Shown here: positions 43,656 through 52,095 of the stretch, one piece after another
How the letters are laid out: the number at the start of each line of letters is the position of its first letter
How positions within the stretch are numbered: the stretch's first letter is position 1
Origin: Rhizobium sp. WYCCWR10014
GTDB lineage: Bacteria; Pseudomonadota; Alphaproteobacteria; Rhizobiales; Rhizobiaceae
Assembly: GCF_001657485.1 (NCBI RefSeq)
Contig: NZ_LXFU01000052.1
Span: 62,001 to 126,000, forward strand
Reading direction: 5' to 3'
Length of the DNA: 64,000 nt
Translations under genes and position numbers: made by a program
The notes under the pieces: generated by a model
The model's input: the letters and a program-made list of their open reading frames with translations, nothing else
Told to the model about the DNA's origin: nothing
Databases searched by the model: none

Positions 43656-44750
43656 ATGAACACAACATCTGTCGATAACGCCGCGCTTCTGACGACGATC
43701 GATCGCGTGGCAACGGCTTTCAGCCGGCTCAGGGGCATCAAGGAAGGTCTCGTGACAGGAAATTCCGCCTCCGGAATCCAGTTCGACGAATGGGACTGGG
43801 AAGTCGGCGTCGGTCTTTACGGCTTCCTGCGGCGCGCCATTTCCACCAATGATCAGAAAGCGCTGCAGGAGCTCGTTGCCTGGTATGCCGGCCAGATCGA
43901 ACGCGGCCTGCCGCCGCGCCAGATCAACAGCACGGCGCCGATGCTGCCGCTTGCAATCCTCGTCCAGCATGTCGACCGTCCCGATTTTCGCGCACTCGTC
44001 GAGGACTGGGCCGAATGGCTCGTCAAGGAGCTGCCGAAGACCGAGGACGGCGGCTTTCAGCACGTCGTCAAGGAGCGTCTCAACGACGGCGAATTGTGGG
44101 ACGACACGCTGTTCATGGCCTGCCTGTTTCTTGCCCGGGCCGGCGTGCTCTGCGAGCGCAGCGAATGGATCGACGAGGCCGTCTATCAATTCGTGATCCA
44201 CACCCGCTACCTCTCCGATCCGGTCAGCGGGCTCTGGTATCACGGCTGGACCTTCAACGGGCGGCACAATTTCGCCAATGCCTTCTGGGCGCGCGGCAAT
44301 GCCTGGATCACCGTCGCCATCCCCGAGCTCTTCGATCTCGTTCCGACGCTCGGCGAGAAGGACCGGCGTTTTCTGTCGAATGTTCTCGTCAGCCAGGTGC
44401 GCTCCTTGAAAGCATACCAGCGGCCGGATGGTATGTTCACGACGCTTCTGGACGATCCGTCTTCGCCGTTGGAAACCTCGGCCACGGCAGGCATTGCCTA
44501 TGGCATATTGCGGGCCATCGATGCGGGTATTCTCGACAAGGACGACAGGGCCTATGCGGAGCGCGCGCTTGCGGCGGTGTTGGCGCAGATCGACGAAGAA
44601 GGCGTCGTCCACGGCGTCTCGGACGGCACGCCGATGGGCCATGACCTCGATTTCTACAGGCGCATCCCCAACGTGCCGACGCCTTATGGCCAGGCGCTGA
44701 CGATGCTGCTTCTGACGGAAGTCTTTCTCGAGAACGGCGAGCGCCAATGA
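43656..44750 (+). CDS. GH105 unsaturated rhamnogalacturonyl hydrolase (YteR-like)
   Basis: GH105 enzymes remove the unsaturated galacturonic acid left by rhamnogalacturonan or pectate lyases. The 364-residue alpha/alpha-barrel protein has FDEWDWEVGVGL (43-54) and GELWDDTLFMACLFLAR (D149-D150, matching the catalytic Asp of YteR), then YHGWTFNGRHNFANAFWARGN. It has no signal peptide and acts in the cytosol. It starts 17 bp after the large uncharacterised gene and overlaps the next gene by four bases (ATGA). Confidence 0.92.
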   Translation: MNTTSVDNAALLTTIDRVATAFSRLRGIKEGLVTGNSASGIQFDEWDWEVGVGLYGFLRRAISTNDQKALQELVAWYAGQIERGLPPRQINSTAPMLPLAILVQHVDRPDFRALVEDWAEWLVKELPKTEDGGFQHVVKERLNDGELWDDTLFMACLFLARAGVLCERSEWIDEAVYQFVIHTRYLSDPVSGLWYHGWTFNGRHNFANAFWARGNAWITVAIPELFDLVPTLGEKDRRFLSNVLVSQVRSLKAYQRPDGMFTTLLDDPSSPLETSATAGIAYGILRAIDAGILDKDDRAYAERALAAVLAQIDEEGVVHGVSDGTPMGHDLDFYRRIPNVPTPYGQALTMLLLTEVFLENGERQ

Positions 44751-46111
44751 GCCCCGTGTCCCTTGTCGCGATCGAGCCGGCGCAGGGCGACGATACGGTC
44801 CGCCTGCAGGCGGCCATCGACGACCTGTCGGCTTCGGGCGGCGGACGCTTGGAGCTGATGGCGGGCATCCATGTCTGCCGAGGGCTCCAGCTCAAATCCG
44901 GCGTCGACCTTCATCTGGCCGCCGGCGCGACCCTGCGTCCCGTTCCGGATTACGCGGCCTATGCGCAGACGACCGTTTCGGTGATCGCCGAAAAGTCGGA
45001 TCGCGGGATGATCGTCGCCAAGGATGCGCGGAGGATCAGCCTGACGGGGGCGGGCCGCATCGAAGCCGGTTGCGACAGCTTCATTACGGGAGACGACGAG
45101 ACGGTGGGAACCTTCATCCCGGCCGAATTTCGTCCCCGTGTCGTCGTCTTCGAGGGCTGCGATGAGGTCGAGATCAGCTCCGTCCATATCAGCCGCTCGC
45201 CGATGTGGACGCTGCACTTCGTCAACTGCACCGATGTGGCCGTCAGGAACGTGACCATCGACAACGACCGCCGCCTTCCCAACACCGACGGCATCGTGCT
45301 GGATGCCTGCCGCGGCGCCGTCATCGAGGACTGCCGGATATCGACGGCCGACGACGGCATATGCCTGAAGACGAGCATCGGTCCTGATCGCGTCGCCATC
45401 GGGCGTTGCGAGAATATTCTCGTCCGCCGCTGCTCCGTTCAGAGCCTCAGCTGCGCGCTGAAGATCGGCACGGAAACGCATGGCGACGTCACCAATGTCG
45501 TGTTCGAGGATTGCAGCGTCTCATCTTCCAACAGGGCGCTGGGCGTCTTTTCCCGCGACGGCGGCCGGATATCGAACGTCAGGTTTTCGAGAATTGCGGT
45601 AGAGTGCCGCGAGACCCCCGATGGCTTCTGGGGCTCGGGGGAGGCGCTGACCGTCAATGTCGTCGACCGAGTTACGGAACGCACGGCAGGCGCCATCGAA
45701 AATCTCATCGTCGAGGACATCACCGGGCGGATGGAGGGGGCGATCACCGTCATTTCGACCTCGCCGGCCGGCATCGGCAACGCATCGCTGGCGCGCATCG
45801 CCATAGAGCAGCAGGCCGGGCAACTCGGCACGGCGCGATCCTACGACCTGCGTCCGACGAACGCGGACCTTTCCCCGAAAGCCGATGGCGGCGGCCGCGC
45901 CAATGCCTGGACCCGCGGGTCGGACGGCCGGGTGATCGGTCTTGAGCACTATCCGGGAGGAATGCCGGCCGTCTACGTGGCGGGGGTCACCGGGATCTTG
46001 ATGAACGAGGTGCGGATCACGAGGCCGACACCGCTGCCGCAAGGCTGGAACAAAAACGACGCCGTCTTCGAAACGGCGGCATCTGATGGGAGTGGGACAT
46101 GGCAGAACTGA
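44747..46111 (+). CDS. GH28 polygalacturonase-like glycosidase
   Basis: The 454-residue right-handed beta-helix protein of family GH28 would hydrolyse galacturonic acid linkages with inversion. It has the NTDG motif at 179-182 and the ADDG motif with D202-D203. The third family motif GHG is not obvious; the region KIGTETHGDV (239-248) takes its place, as in many bacterial relatives. No signal peptide is present, so it acts on imported oligogalacturonides. Its start overlaps the GH105 stop, and the ATPase gene starts 13 bases inside its end. Confidence 0.9.
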   Translation: MSPVSLVAIEPAQGDDTVRLQAAIDDLSASGGGRLELMAGIHVCRGLQLKSGVDLHLAAGATLRPVPDYAAYAQTTVSVIAEKSDRGMIVAKDARRISLTGAGRIEAGCDSFITGDDETVGTFIPAEFRPRVVVFEGCDEVEISSVHISRSPMWTLHFVNCTDVAVRNVTIDNDRRLPNTDGIVLDACRGAVIEDCRISTADDGICLKTSIGPDRVAIGRCENILVRRCSVQSLSCALKIGTETHGDVTNVVFEDCSVSSSNRALGVFSRDGGRISNVRFSRIAVECRETPDGFWGSGEALTVNVVDRVTERTAGAIENLIVEDITGRMEGAITVISTSPAGIGNASLARIAIEQQAGQLGTARSYDLRPTNADLSPKADGGGRANAWTRGSDGRVIGLEHYPGGMPAVYVAGVTGILMNEVRITRPTPLPQGWNKNDAVFETAASDGSGTWQN

Positions 46112-47205
46112 AACTTTCCAACGTCAACAAGTCGTATGGCTCGGTCAAAGTCCTGCATGACGTCGAACTCGATATCCAAGACGGCGAGTTCGTCGTCTTC
46201 GTCGGTCCGTCGGGATGCGGCAAGTCGACCCTGCTGCGTGTCATCGCCGGCCTCGAAGAGGTCACGGATGGCGCAATCGCGATCGGGGGCCGCGACGTCA
46301 GCGCGCTCTCGCCGGCAGAGCGCAAGATTGCAATGGTCTTCCAGTCCTACGCGCTCTATCCGCATATGAGCGTTCGCAAGAACCTCGCTTTCGGCCTGGA
46401 GAACCTGAAGTTCAAGCGCGCCGAGATTGAGGCGCGGATTGCCGAAGCCGCCAGGATGCTGGCGATCGAGCCCTATCTGGACCGACGCCCGAAGCAGCTT
46501 TCGGGCGGCCAGCGCCAGCGCGTGGCGATCGGCCGGGCCATCGTGCGCGAACCGGATATTTTCCTCTTCGACGAGCCGCTGTCCAATCTCGACGCGGCGC
46601 TGCGCGTCCAGACCCGGGCCGAGATCACCAAGCTCCACCGCGAGATCAAGACGACGATGATCTATGTCACGCATGACCAGGTCGAGGCGATGACGATGGC
46701 CGACAAGATCGTCGTGCTGCGCGCCGGGCGGGTCGAGCAGGTCGGAGCGCCGCTGGACCTGTTCGATAGCCCGCGCAATCTCTTCGTCGCCGGCTTCCTC
46801 GGCTCGCCGCGCATGAACATCATCAAGGGCAAGGTATCAGGCGTCGGCGAAAGCGGCGTCACCATCGATGTCGGCAACGGCGGCAGCATCGTCAGCGATG
46901 TCGATCTCGCGGGCATTGCGGTCGGCCAGGCCGTTCTCGCCGGTATCCGGCCCGCGCATTTTTCACGGTCCAGCGAGCAAGGCCTGCCGTTCATCGTCCA
47001 GTATCACGAGGGACTCGGCACCGAGACCTATGTCTACGGCAACCTTGCAGGGCAGGACGAGCAGATCATCATTCATGAGCCCGGCCATTTCGCGCCGGCG
47101 CCTGGTGATCACATCCTGATCGACGCCGCCCCGGGGCGGGTTCATCTGTTCGATCCCGAAAGCGGCCTGGCTTTTGCTCGGCGGCCCGGACAGGGGAGGC
47201 GCTGA
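46099..47205 (+). CDS. CUT1-type ABC importer ATPase (UgpC/MsmK-like)
   Basis: The 368-residue ATPase has Walker A GPSGCGKSTLL, the Q-loop in MVFQSYALYPHM, signature LSGGQRQRVAIGRAI, Walker B IFLFDEPLSNLDA and switch region YVTHDQVEAMT. The C-terminal regulatory OB-fold domain is complete. It overlaps the GH28 gene and precedes the two permeases by 3 bp. It is the second UgpC-like ATPase in the window, and the fucoside importer could share it. Confidence 0.95.
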   Translation: MAELKLSNVNKSYGSVKVLHDVELDIQDGEFVVFVGPSGCGKSTLLRVIAGLEEVTDGAIAIGGRDVSALSPAERKIAMVFQSYALYPHMSVRKNLAFGLENLKFKRAEIEARIAEAARMLAIEPYLDRRPKQLSGGQRQRVAIGRAIVREPDIFLFDEPLSNLDAALRVQTRAEITKLHREIKTTMIYVTHDQVEAMTMADKIVVLRAGRVEQVGAPLDLFDSPRNLFVAGFLGSPRMNIIKGKVSGVGESGVTIDVGNGGSIVSDVDLAGIAVGQAVLAGIRPAHFSRSSEQGLPFIVQYHEGLGTETYVYGNLAGQDEQIIIHEPGHFAPAPGDHILIDAAPGRVHLFDPESGLAFARRPGQGRR

Positions 47206-47207
47206 AC

Positions 47208-48203
47208 ATGGCGGCGCTCAAGGCAGGTGCATTGCTGTCCCAGGCAGGGGAAACGGCGATGAGAGTGGTCGAAGCCCCGATAAATATGATCGAGAGCATC
47301 TTCGGCCGCAAGCGTATGCCGTGGCTGTTCCTGGCGCCGAACCTCGTTCTGTTCGCCATCTTCACGTTCCTGCCGATCGCGATCGCGATCGGTTACGCCT
47401 TCACCGGCGGCACCAATCTTTTCGTCTCGGAGCGCCCCTTCGTCGGCTTGGACAATTTCCGCACGCTGCTTTCCTGCGGCAATTATCTGCAGCCGGGAAC
47501 CTGCCAGGAATCGTTGTTCTGGACAGCTGTGTGGAACACGCTCTGGTTCGTGGCCTTCAATGTCGTCGCCACATTGCTGGTGGCGCTGATCACGGCGCTG
47601 ATCCTCAATCGGGCGATTGTCGCGCGTGGCTTCTTCAGGGCGATGTTCTTCTATCCCGTCTTGCTGTCTCCCGTCGTCATCGGCCTCATCTGGAAATGGT
47701 TCCTCGATCGCAACGGGCTCCTGAACGCTTTCTTCCAGATGATCGGCGTTCCCCCTGAAATCTTCCTGCTCGACGTCGGCTGGTCGCGCTTCTTCGTCGT
47801 CGTGGTGTCGGTCTGGTTTCACATGGGTTTTTATACCCTGATCCTCCTCGCCGGCCTCCAGGCCATCCCGAAGGAGCTCTACGAGGCTGCCTCCATCGAT
47901 GCCGCCTCGCCACGCCGCACGCTGTTCAGGATCACGCTTCCGCTGCTGGCACCCAACCTGCTGGTGGTGTTCATTCTTTTGATGATCAAATCCGTCCAGA
48001 TCTTCGACGAGGCCTGGGTTTTGACCAATGGCGGCGGCCCGGGCACGGCCAACAGCTTCATCGTCCAATATATCTACCAGATGGCATTCGGCAGCGATCT
48101 TCGCCTGTTCGGTCTCGCATCCGCCGCATCGGTTCTGATGGGGCTGGTGCTTCTGGTTCTCACCCTCATACAGCTGCGCATCGGCAAGCGAATGGAGTCC
48201 TGA
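47208..48203 (+). CDS. ABC sugar importer permease (MalF/UgpA-like)
   Basis: This 331-residue CUT1 permease has about six transmembrane segments and the EAA loop YEAASIDAASPRRTLFRITL. A short cytoplasmic N-terminus of ~40 residues precedes TM1 at about WLFLAPNLVLFAIFTFLP. It forms the translocation pore with the next gene product and imports the pectin-derived ligand bound by the protein encoded at 39641-40924. Confidence 0.93.
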   Translation: MAALKAGALLSQAGETAMRVVEAPINMIESIFGRKRMPWLFLAPNLVLFAIFTFLPIAIAIGYAFTGGTNLFVSERPFVGLDNFRTLLSCGNYLQPGTCQESLFWTAVWNTLWFVAFNVVATLLVALITALILNRAIVARGFFRAMFFYPVLLSPVVIGLIWKWFLDRNGLLNAFFQMIGVPPEIFLLDVGWSRFFVVVVSVWFHMGFYTLILLAGLQAIPKELYEAASIDAASPRRTLFRITLPLLAPNLLVVFILLMIKSVQIFDEAWVLTNGGGPGTANSFIVQYIYQMAFGSDLRLFGLASAASVLMGLVLLVLTLIQLRIGKRMES

Positions 48204-48204
48204 G

Positions 48205-49251
48205 ATGAACCCGATCAGCTTTTTCACGCGCACACGCCGGGCCGGACGCATCGATATAACCGACATATTGTCATGGGTCTGGCTGATCGGCGGAACCTTC
48301 GTAGTGTTGCTTCCGGTCCTCTGGGCCGGTCTCTCCTCGCTGAAGCCGGCCGCCGAGATCACCCGGTTTCCGCCGACGCTGCTTCCCCGGGCCGCCGTCG
48401 AACAGACCGTGCCCGGCTTCGACAAGCCGCTGAGCCTCTGGCAGGTCACCGTCGACGGCCAGCAACGTGAAATGGCCATGGTCCGCCGCATTGGCCTCAA
48501 GGCCCAGATGGTCGATCCCGCAAACCCGGGACCACCTGTCAGCGTCGACGTCAAGGGGATGACGCCGGTGCAGAAGCTGACGGTCGCCACGCAGAATTAC
48601 ACCGATCCGCTGACGCGCTTCAACTTCCTGACCTTCCTCAAGAATTCGGTGTTCGTCACCTTCGTTGCAACGCTTCTGACGCTCATCGTCAACGCCATGG
48701 CGGCCTTCGCCCTGTCGAAATACAAATTTGCAGGGGATACGACGGTCTTCGTCATCATCATTTCGACGCTGATGATCCCGCTCGCGGTCGTCATGGTGCC
48801 GGCCTATCTCGTCATCGTCGGGGTCGGGCTTGCCGACAACCTCTGGGGCGTCATCCTGCCGACGGTCGCCTCTCCGACCGCCGTCTTCCTGCTGCGGCAA
48901 TATATGCTGACCATACCCGACGAGTTGATAGAGGCGGCGCGCGTCGATGCGGCGAGCGAATTCTGCATCTTCTGGCGCATCATCCTGCCGCTGACGGCGC
49001 CGGCTCTCGCGGTGCTGGCGATCTTTTCGGTGCTCTGGCGATGGAACGATTTCCTCTGGCCGCTCATCGTCCTCAACAGCCGCGAGAATTTCACCCTGCA
49101 GGTCGGTCTGAACGCATTCCAGGGAGAGTTCTCGGTGCAGTGGCACTATATCCTGGCGATGACGTTCCTCAGCCTGCTGCCTGTCACCGTCGTGTTCCTG
49201 TTCCTGCAGAAGTACATCACCACGGGCATCGCCGGAACAGGCATGAAGTGA
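48205..49251 (+). CDS. ABC sugar importer permease (MalG/UgpE-like), with long periplasmic loop
   Basis: This 348-residue CUT1 permease has the EAA motif IEAARVDAASEFCIFWRIIL. Between TM1 and TM2 (about residues 55-140) it has an extra ~60-80 residue periplasmic segment containing QVTVDGQQREMAMVRRIGLK and DPANPGPPVSVDVKG. Typical partners of ~280 residues lack this. Similar long-loop permeases occur in some pectin-oligomer importers. It ends the operon; a hairpin terminator follows at 49324. Confidence 0.92.
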   Translation: MNPISFFTRTRRAGRIDITDILSWVWLIGGTFVVLLPVLWAGLSSLKPAAEITRFPPTLLPRAAVEQTVPGFDKPLSLWQVTVDGQQREMAMVRRIGLKAQMVDPANPGPPVSVDVKGMTPVQKLTVATQNYTDPLTRFNFLTFLKNSVFVTFVATLLTLIVNAMAAFALSKYKFAGDTTVFVIIISTLMIPLAVVMVPAYLVIVGVGLADNLWGVILPTVASPTAVFLLRQYMLTIPDELIEAARVDAASEFCIFWRIILPLTAPALAVLAIFSVLWRWNDFLWPLIVLNSRENFTLQVGLNAFQGEFSVQWHYILAMTFLSLLPVTVVFLFLQKYITTGIAGTGMK

Positions 49252-49323
49252 ACGGCGAGGCGTGGAGCTAGACCTCCTCGCAATCGCCGAACGACCCATA
49301 CCACGTCTTCCTCCCGGCTGAGG

Positions 49324-49360
49324 CGCGTCGCATTGAACCTGGTTCATGCGGCGCGTTTTA
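49324..49360 (+). terminator. Terminator of the pectin operon
   Basis: CGCGTCGCATTGAAC and GTTCATGCGGCGCG pair into a ~14-bp stem with one bulged T and two mismatch-type pairs, followed by TTTTA. It lies 73 bp after the permease stop. The remaining gap to 49528 shows no gene; a degenerate copy of a rhizobial palindromic repeat may be present but I cannot confirm it. Confidence 0.65.
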
Positions 49361-49528
49361 GTCTTTGTCTTTGTGCATGGCTCCCAAATCGTCGCCCATT
49401 TTGCGTGCGGTATGCGCCGCGGCGAGCGTAGCGCTTGCCACCGAGGCCGGCCGCTCCCGCGACCTGACAGGCGGCCGTTTTAGGCCATGTTGACGCCGAT
49501 TTCAAAATGCTACGGCGTCCTACACCTA

Positions 49529-50680
49529 TCACAAAACGGTTTCGAAGAGCGGGATCAAGGCCGCGCCGATTGCGCCGGGGGCATCGATTATCTGTGCCAC
49601 GGCAAGCCTGGGGACGTCACGTAAAACGCCATGCCGAGGCAGATTGTTGAATTCTGTCCGTTCGATCAGCATTCTCGCGAGTGAATGCGGAAGCTCGCCG
49701 CCAAGGACGATCAATGCCGGATCAAATATTGCGCAGATCGCATTAATGGCTCGATTGTGGGCCGGCGTGACGCGGTCGACCCACTCCGTAACACCATCCC
49801 AGTCCATCAGCTTCTCGTTCTTCAGGTCTCTCAGGGTCAAGTTCAAACGCCCCTTGGCGCGAAGATGTTCAAGCAGGACGCCGAGTGCAGGGCGCTCCTC
49901 GTAGTCCTGACGCCCGAAGAGAACGGAAAATTCGCCGGCGTTGCCGAAATTGCCGCGAAACGGCATGCCTCCGGAAACCAGGCCGCCGCCATAGCCATGA
50001 AGATGGGCGATATAGGCGAAATCCGCGACATCCCGGCCAACGCCGAAAATTGCTTCCGCCAAGGCTGCGGTCCTGGCGACATTGTCTGCCCAGACCGGCA
50101 GGCCAAGTTGCTCTCCAAGCAAAGGCGCAAGGTCGATCAACGACCAATGAGCGAGCGGCAAGGGGCAATTGAAGGCCGTCTCCAGCATGCGATGGCCGGC
50201 GACGGCCAGGCCGACGCCGAGGACGTCACGCCGTTCGGCGCCCCGGCGGGCAAGAAGCTCTTCGACCGCTGCTTCGATCCGCTCCATTTCAACGGATAGC
50301 GAGGAGCCCGCCTGTGGGATTTCCATTTTTTCCAAAGGCTCGCCGAAACCCATGAGGCAAAGGCCGATCGAACCGACATTCACGGAGATGCCCAGGGTTA
50401 AACACCATTCCTTGCGTAGGGTCAGCTCCGGGCTGGGCGGTCCCGGCCGCCGGGTTTCCGAATGGGAAAAGACGAGCATTCCTCGCTCATGAAGCCGCGC
50501 GACGATCCTGTGCAATGATTGCTGCGTGAGATCGAGCGGCTCTGTCAGGTCGGAGCGCTCGATCCCCGGAGACTTCCAGATCAGCCGCAACAGGTCGCGT
50601 TCGTTGCGGGAGGCTACGCGCACGGGTTGCGTGTCTCGCAAAAAATGCGCGGCAACATGGTTTAACGGATCATACTTCAT
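49529..50680 (-). CDS. ROK-family transcriptional regulator (XylR/NagC-like)
   Basis: The ~383-residue regulator has an N-terminal winged helix (RNERDLLRLIWKSPGIERSD, then LTEPLDLTQQSLHRIVARLH) and a ROK sugar-kinase-like domain. The usual ROK zinc motif (CxCGxxGCxE) is not found; FRGNFGNAGEFSVLFG occupies the area. I prefer the start at 50680 because a palindromic operator lies at 50697-50715, inside the longer reading to 50746. It is convergent with the pectin operon, which makes it the most likely regulator of that locus. Confidence 0.85.
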   Translation of the reverse strand: MKYDPLNHVAAHFLRDTQPVRVASRNERDLLRLIWKSPGIERSDLTEPLDLTQQSLHRIVARLHERGMLVFSHSETRRPGPPSPELTLRKEWCLTLGISVNVGSIGLCLMGFGEPLEKMEIPQAGSSLSVEMERIEAAVEELLARRGAERRDVLGVGLAVAGHRMLETAFNCPLPLAHWSLIDLAPLLGEQLGLPVWADNVARTAALAEAIFGVGRDVADFAYIAHLHGYGGGLVSGGMPFRGNFGNAGEFSVLFGRQDYEERPALGVLLEHLRAKGRLNLTLRDLKNEKLMDWDGVTEWVDRVTPAHNRAINAICAIFDPALIVLGGELPHSLARMLIERTEFNNLPRHGVLRDVPRLAVAQIIDAPGAIGAALIPLFETVL

Positions 50681-50696
50681 TTTCGGTTCGTTTTGA

Positions 50697-50715
50697 TTTA
50701 CACTGTGAGTGTGAA
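50697..50715. promoter_or_regulatory. Candidate autoregulatory operator of the ROK gene
   Basis: TTTACACT-GTG-AGTGTGAA is an inverted repeat matching at 7 of 8 paired positions, just upstream of the ROK start at 50680. It does not resemble the ATGAAAA palindromes of the pectin operon. Confidence 0.5.
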
Positions 50716-50934
50716 CCACATTGGGAGGGCATTTTGCTTCTGTCAAACAGGGAATTCGATCCCCGGTTTGCCGGCCCTGCTTACTTCATCGAGGTTGGCC
50801 AAGCCAGCCGGAATGACAGCAATTCACGAAGGTGGAGGTGATCGTGCCCCAAGCGTTTGGAGGGCACGGATATCGGCGGCGCAGCGAATTCAAACGAGGT
50901 GGAGTGCTTGATAGGCGGTTAGCCGGTCGGGGGT

Positions 50935-51987
50935 GTGGAAGGGGAAAGAACCGAGTTGCAGATATCGTTGAGATCCGAAAATACGGCGCGCGCTCCCGAG
51001 CGTGAAGCATACGGGTTTGCGCCAACGCATGAAGGCCGAGACTTCGAGTCGATGGTTCGAGCCTATTCTGCAGGCTACGGGGTGTTTGGCGCGAAGCCGC
51101 TGAGCAACGACCGGGCCTTTGCCTGGGCAGCGGACTTGAGAACAAGTGAGGCATTTACGGTGCTTCATTCGGTTTATCAGAGTTCCTGGACAATTCGGAC
51201 ACTCGATGAGACGCCGCAACACCTTGCGTTTTACATTCCACACACGGGATCCTTTCGACTGTCCATTGGAAGAAAGGTGGTTGAAAGCGGGGCGGGTCAT
51301 CTTCTCATGGCCAACAACCACGAGGCTGGCGATCGTTTCATCCAAGGCCCGCACTGCTCGGATGCTCTCTTCCTGGACTGGAAAATTGTGAGGCGAATGC
51401 TCGTTTCACTGGTGGAAACGCCGATCCTCGAGTCGCTTGACCTTGAACCTGTCGTAGATCTCGCAACACCGTCGGGTCAGCTTATCGGCAGTCTGGTGCA
51501 GACGATCGTGCAGGGCATGCGCAATGACGGTCCGCTTCTGTCTTCACCTCTGGCCTTGGCGGCGATGAGCGAAACGCTCGCTAACCTCGTGATCCGGTTT
51601 GGCCGCCACCGTCTTTCCGGCTATTTGGAAAAACAGAAAGTGTGTTTGGTCGCGCCGTGGCATGTCCGGCGTGCTATCGACTATATGCACGCCAACATTG
51701 CAGAGCCCCTCACCATGACGATGGTTGCCGATGGTGTCGGTGTTTCACTTCGCGCGCTGCAAACGGGTTTCAGGGCCTTCCGGGGAACTTCACCGGGCGG
51801 TTACTTGCGCACGATCAGGCTGCAAGCAGCCCGCGACCAGTTGCGGGACCCGATGAATCAGCGATCCGTCCGCGAAATCTGCGCGATGTGGGGTTTTTCT
51901 CATGCCGGCAGGTTCTCTATTATCTACCGTAGCGCCTTTGGAGAAAGCCCGCGCGATACGCGCCTGCGGGCAGAGCGTTTGCGCTAG
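50935..51987 (+). CDS. AraC-family transcriptional regulator
   Basis: The ~350-residue regulator has an N-terminal AraC ligand-binding domain (AraC_binding_2-like, with YQSSWTIRTLDETPQHLAFY and a GAGHLLMANN segment) and a C-terminal AraC helix-turn-helix (WHVRRAIDYMHANIAEPLTM, then VGVSLRALQTGFRAFRGTSP and RSVREICAMWGFSHAGRFS). The start codon is GTG 50935 or a TTG at 50956. Its TAG stop is completed by RIME1 copy 3, which lies between it and the convergent LacI gene. No target is evident. Confidence 0.88.
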   Translation: MEGERTELQISLRSENTARAPEREAYGFAPTHEGRDFESMVRAYSAGYGVFGAKPLSNDRAFAWAADLRTSEAFTVLHSVYQSSWTIRTLDETPQHLAFYIPHTGSFRLSIGRKVVESGAGHLLMANNHEAGDRFIQGPHCSDALFLDWKIVRRMLVSLVETPILESLDLEPVVDLATPSGQLIGSLVQTIVQGMRNDGPLLSSPLALAAMSETLANLVIRFGRHRLSGYLEKQKVCLVAPWHVRRAIDYMHANIAEPLTMTMVADGVGVSLRALQTGFRAFRGTSPGGYLRTIRLQAARDQLRDPMNQRSVREICAMWGFSHAGRFSIIYRSAFGESPRDTRLRAERLR

Positions 51988-52095
51988 ATCAGGATGATTT
52001 TAGGCCCGATCGGCCTAAAATCATCCTGCTCTAAATCAAAAAAATAGAGCATGATGTCGTTCGAAAGCCGCGCACACGTTTCGGCATCATGCGCT
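51986..52095 (+). repeat. RIME1 intergenic mosaic element, copy 3
   Basis: Its two palindromes (AGATCAGGATGATTTTAGGC with CCTAAAATCATCCTGCTCT, then AGAGCATGATGTCGTTCG with CGGCATCATGCGCT) match copies 1 and 2. The element spans exactly the space between the AraC stop (TAG at 51985-51987) and the LacI stop (52094-52096), contributing bases to both stop codons. Confidence 0.88.

Noticed and set aside
49361..49528. Degenerate rhizobial palindromic repeat after the pectin operon
   Set aside because: TTTGTCTTTGTGCATGGCTC and the following bases recall a common rhizobial repeat, but the symmetry is too weak to call without alignment.
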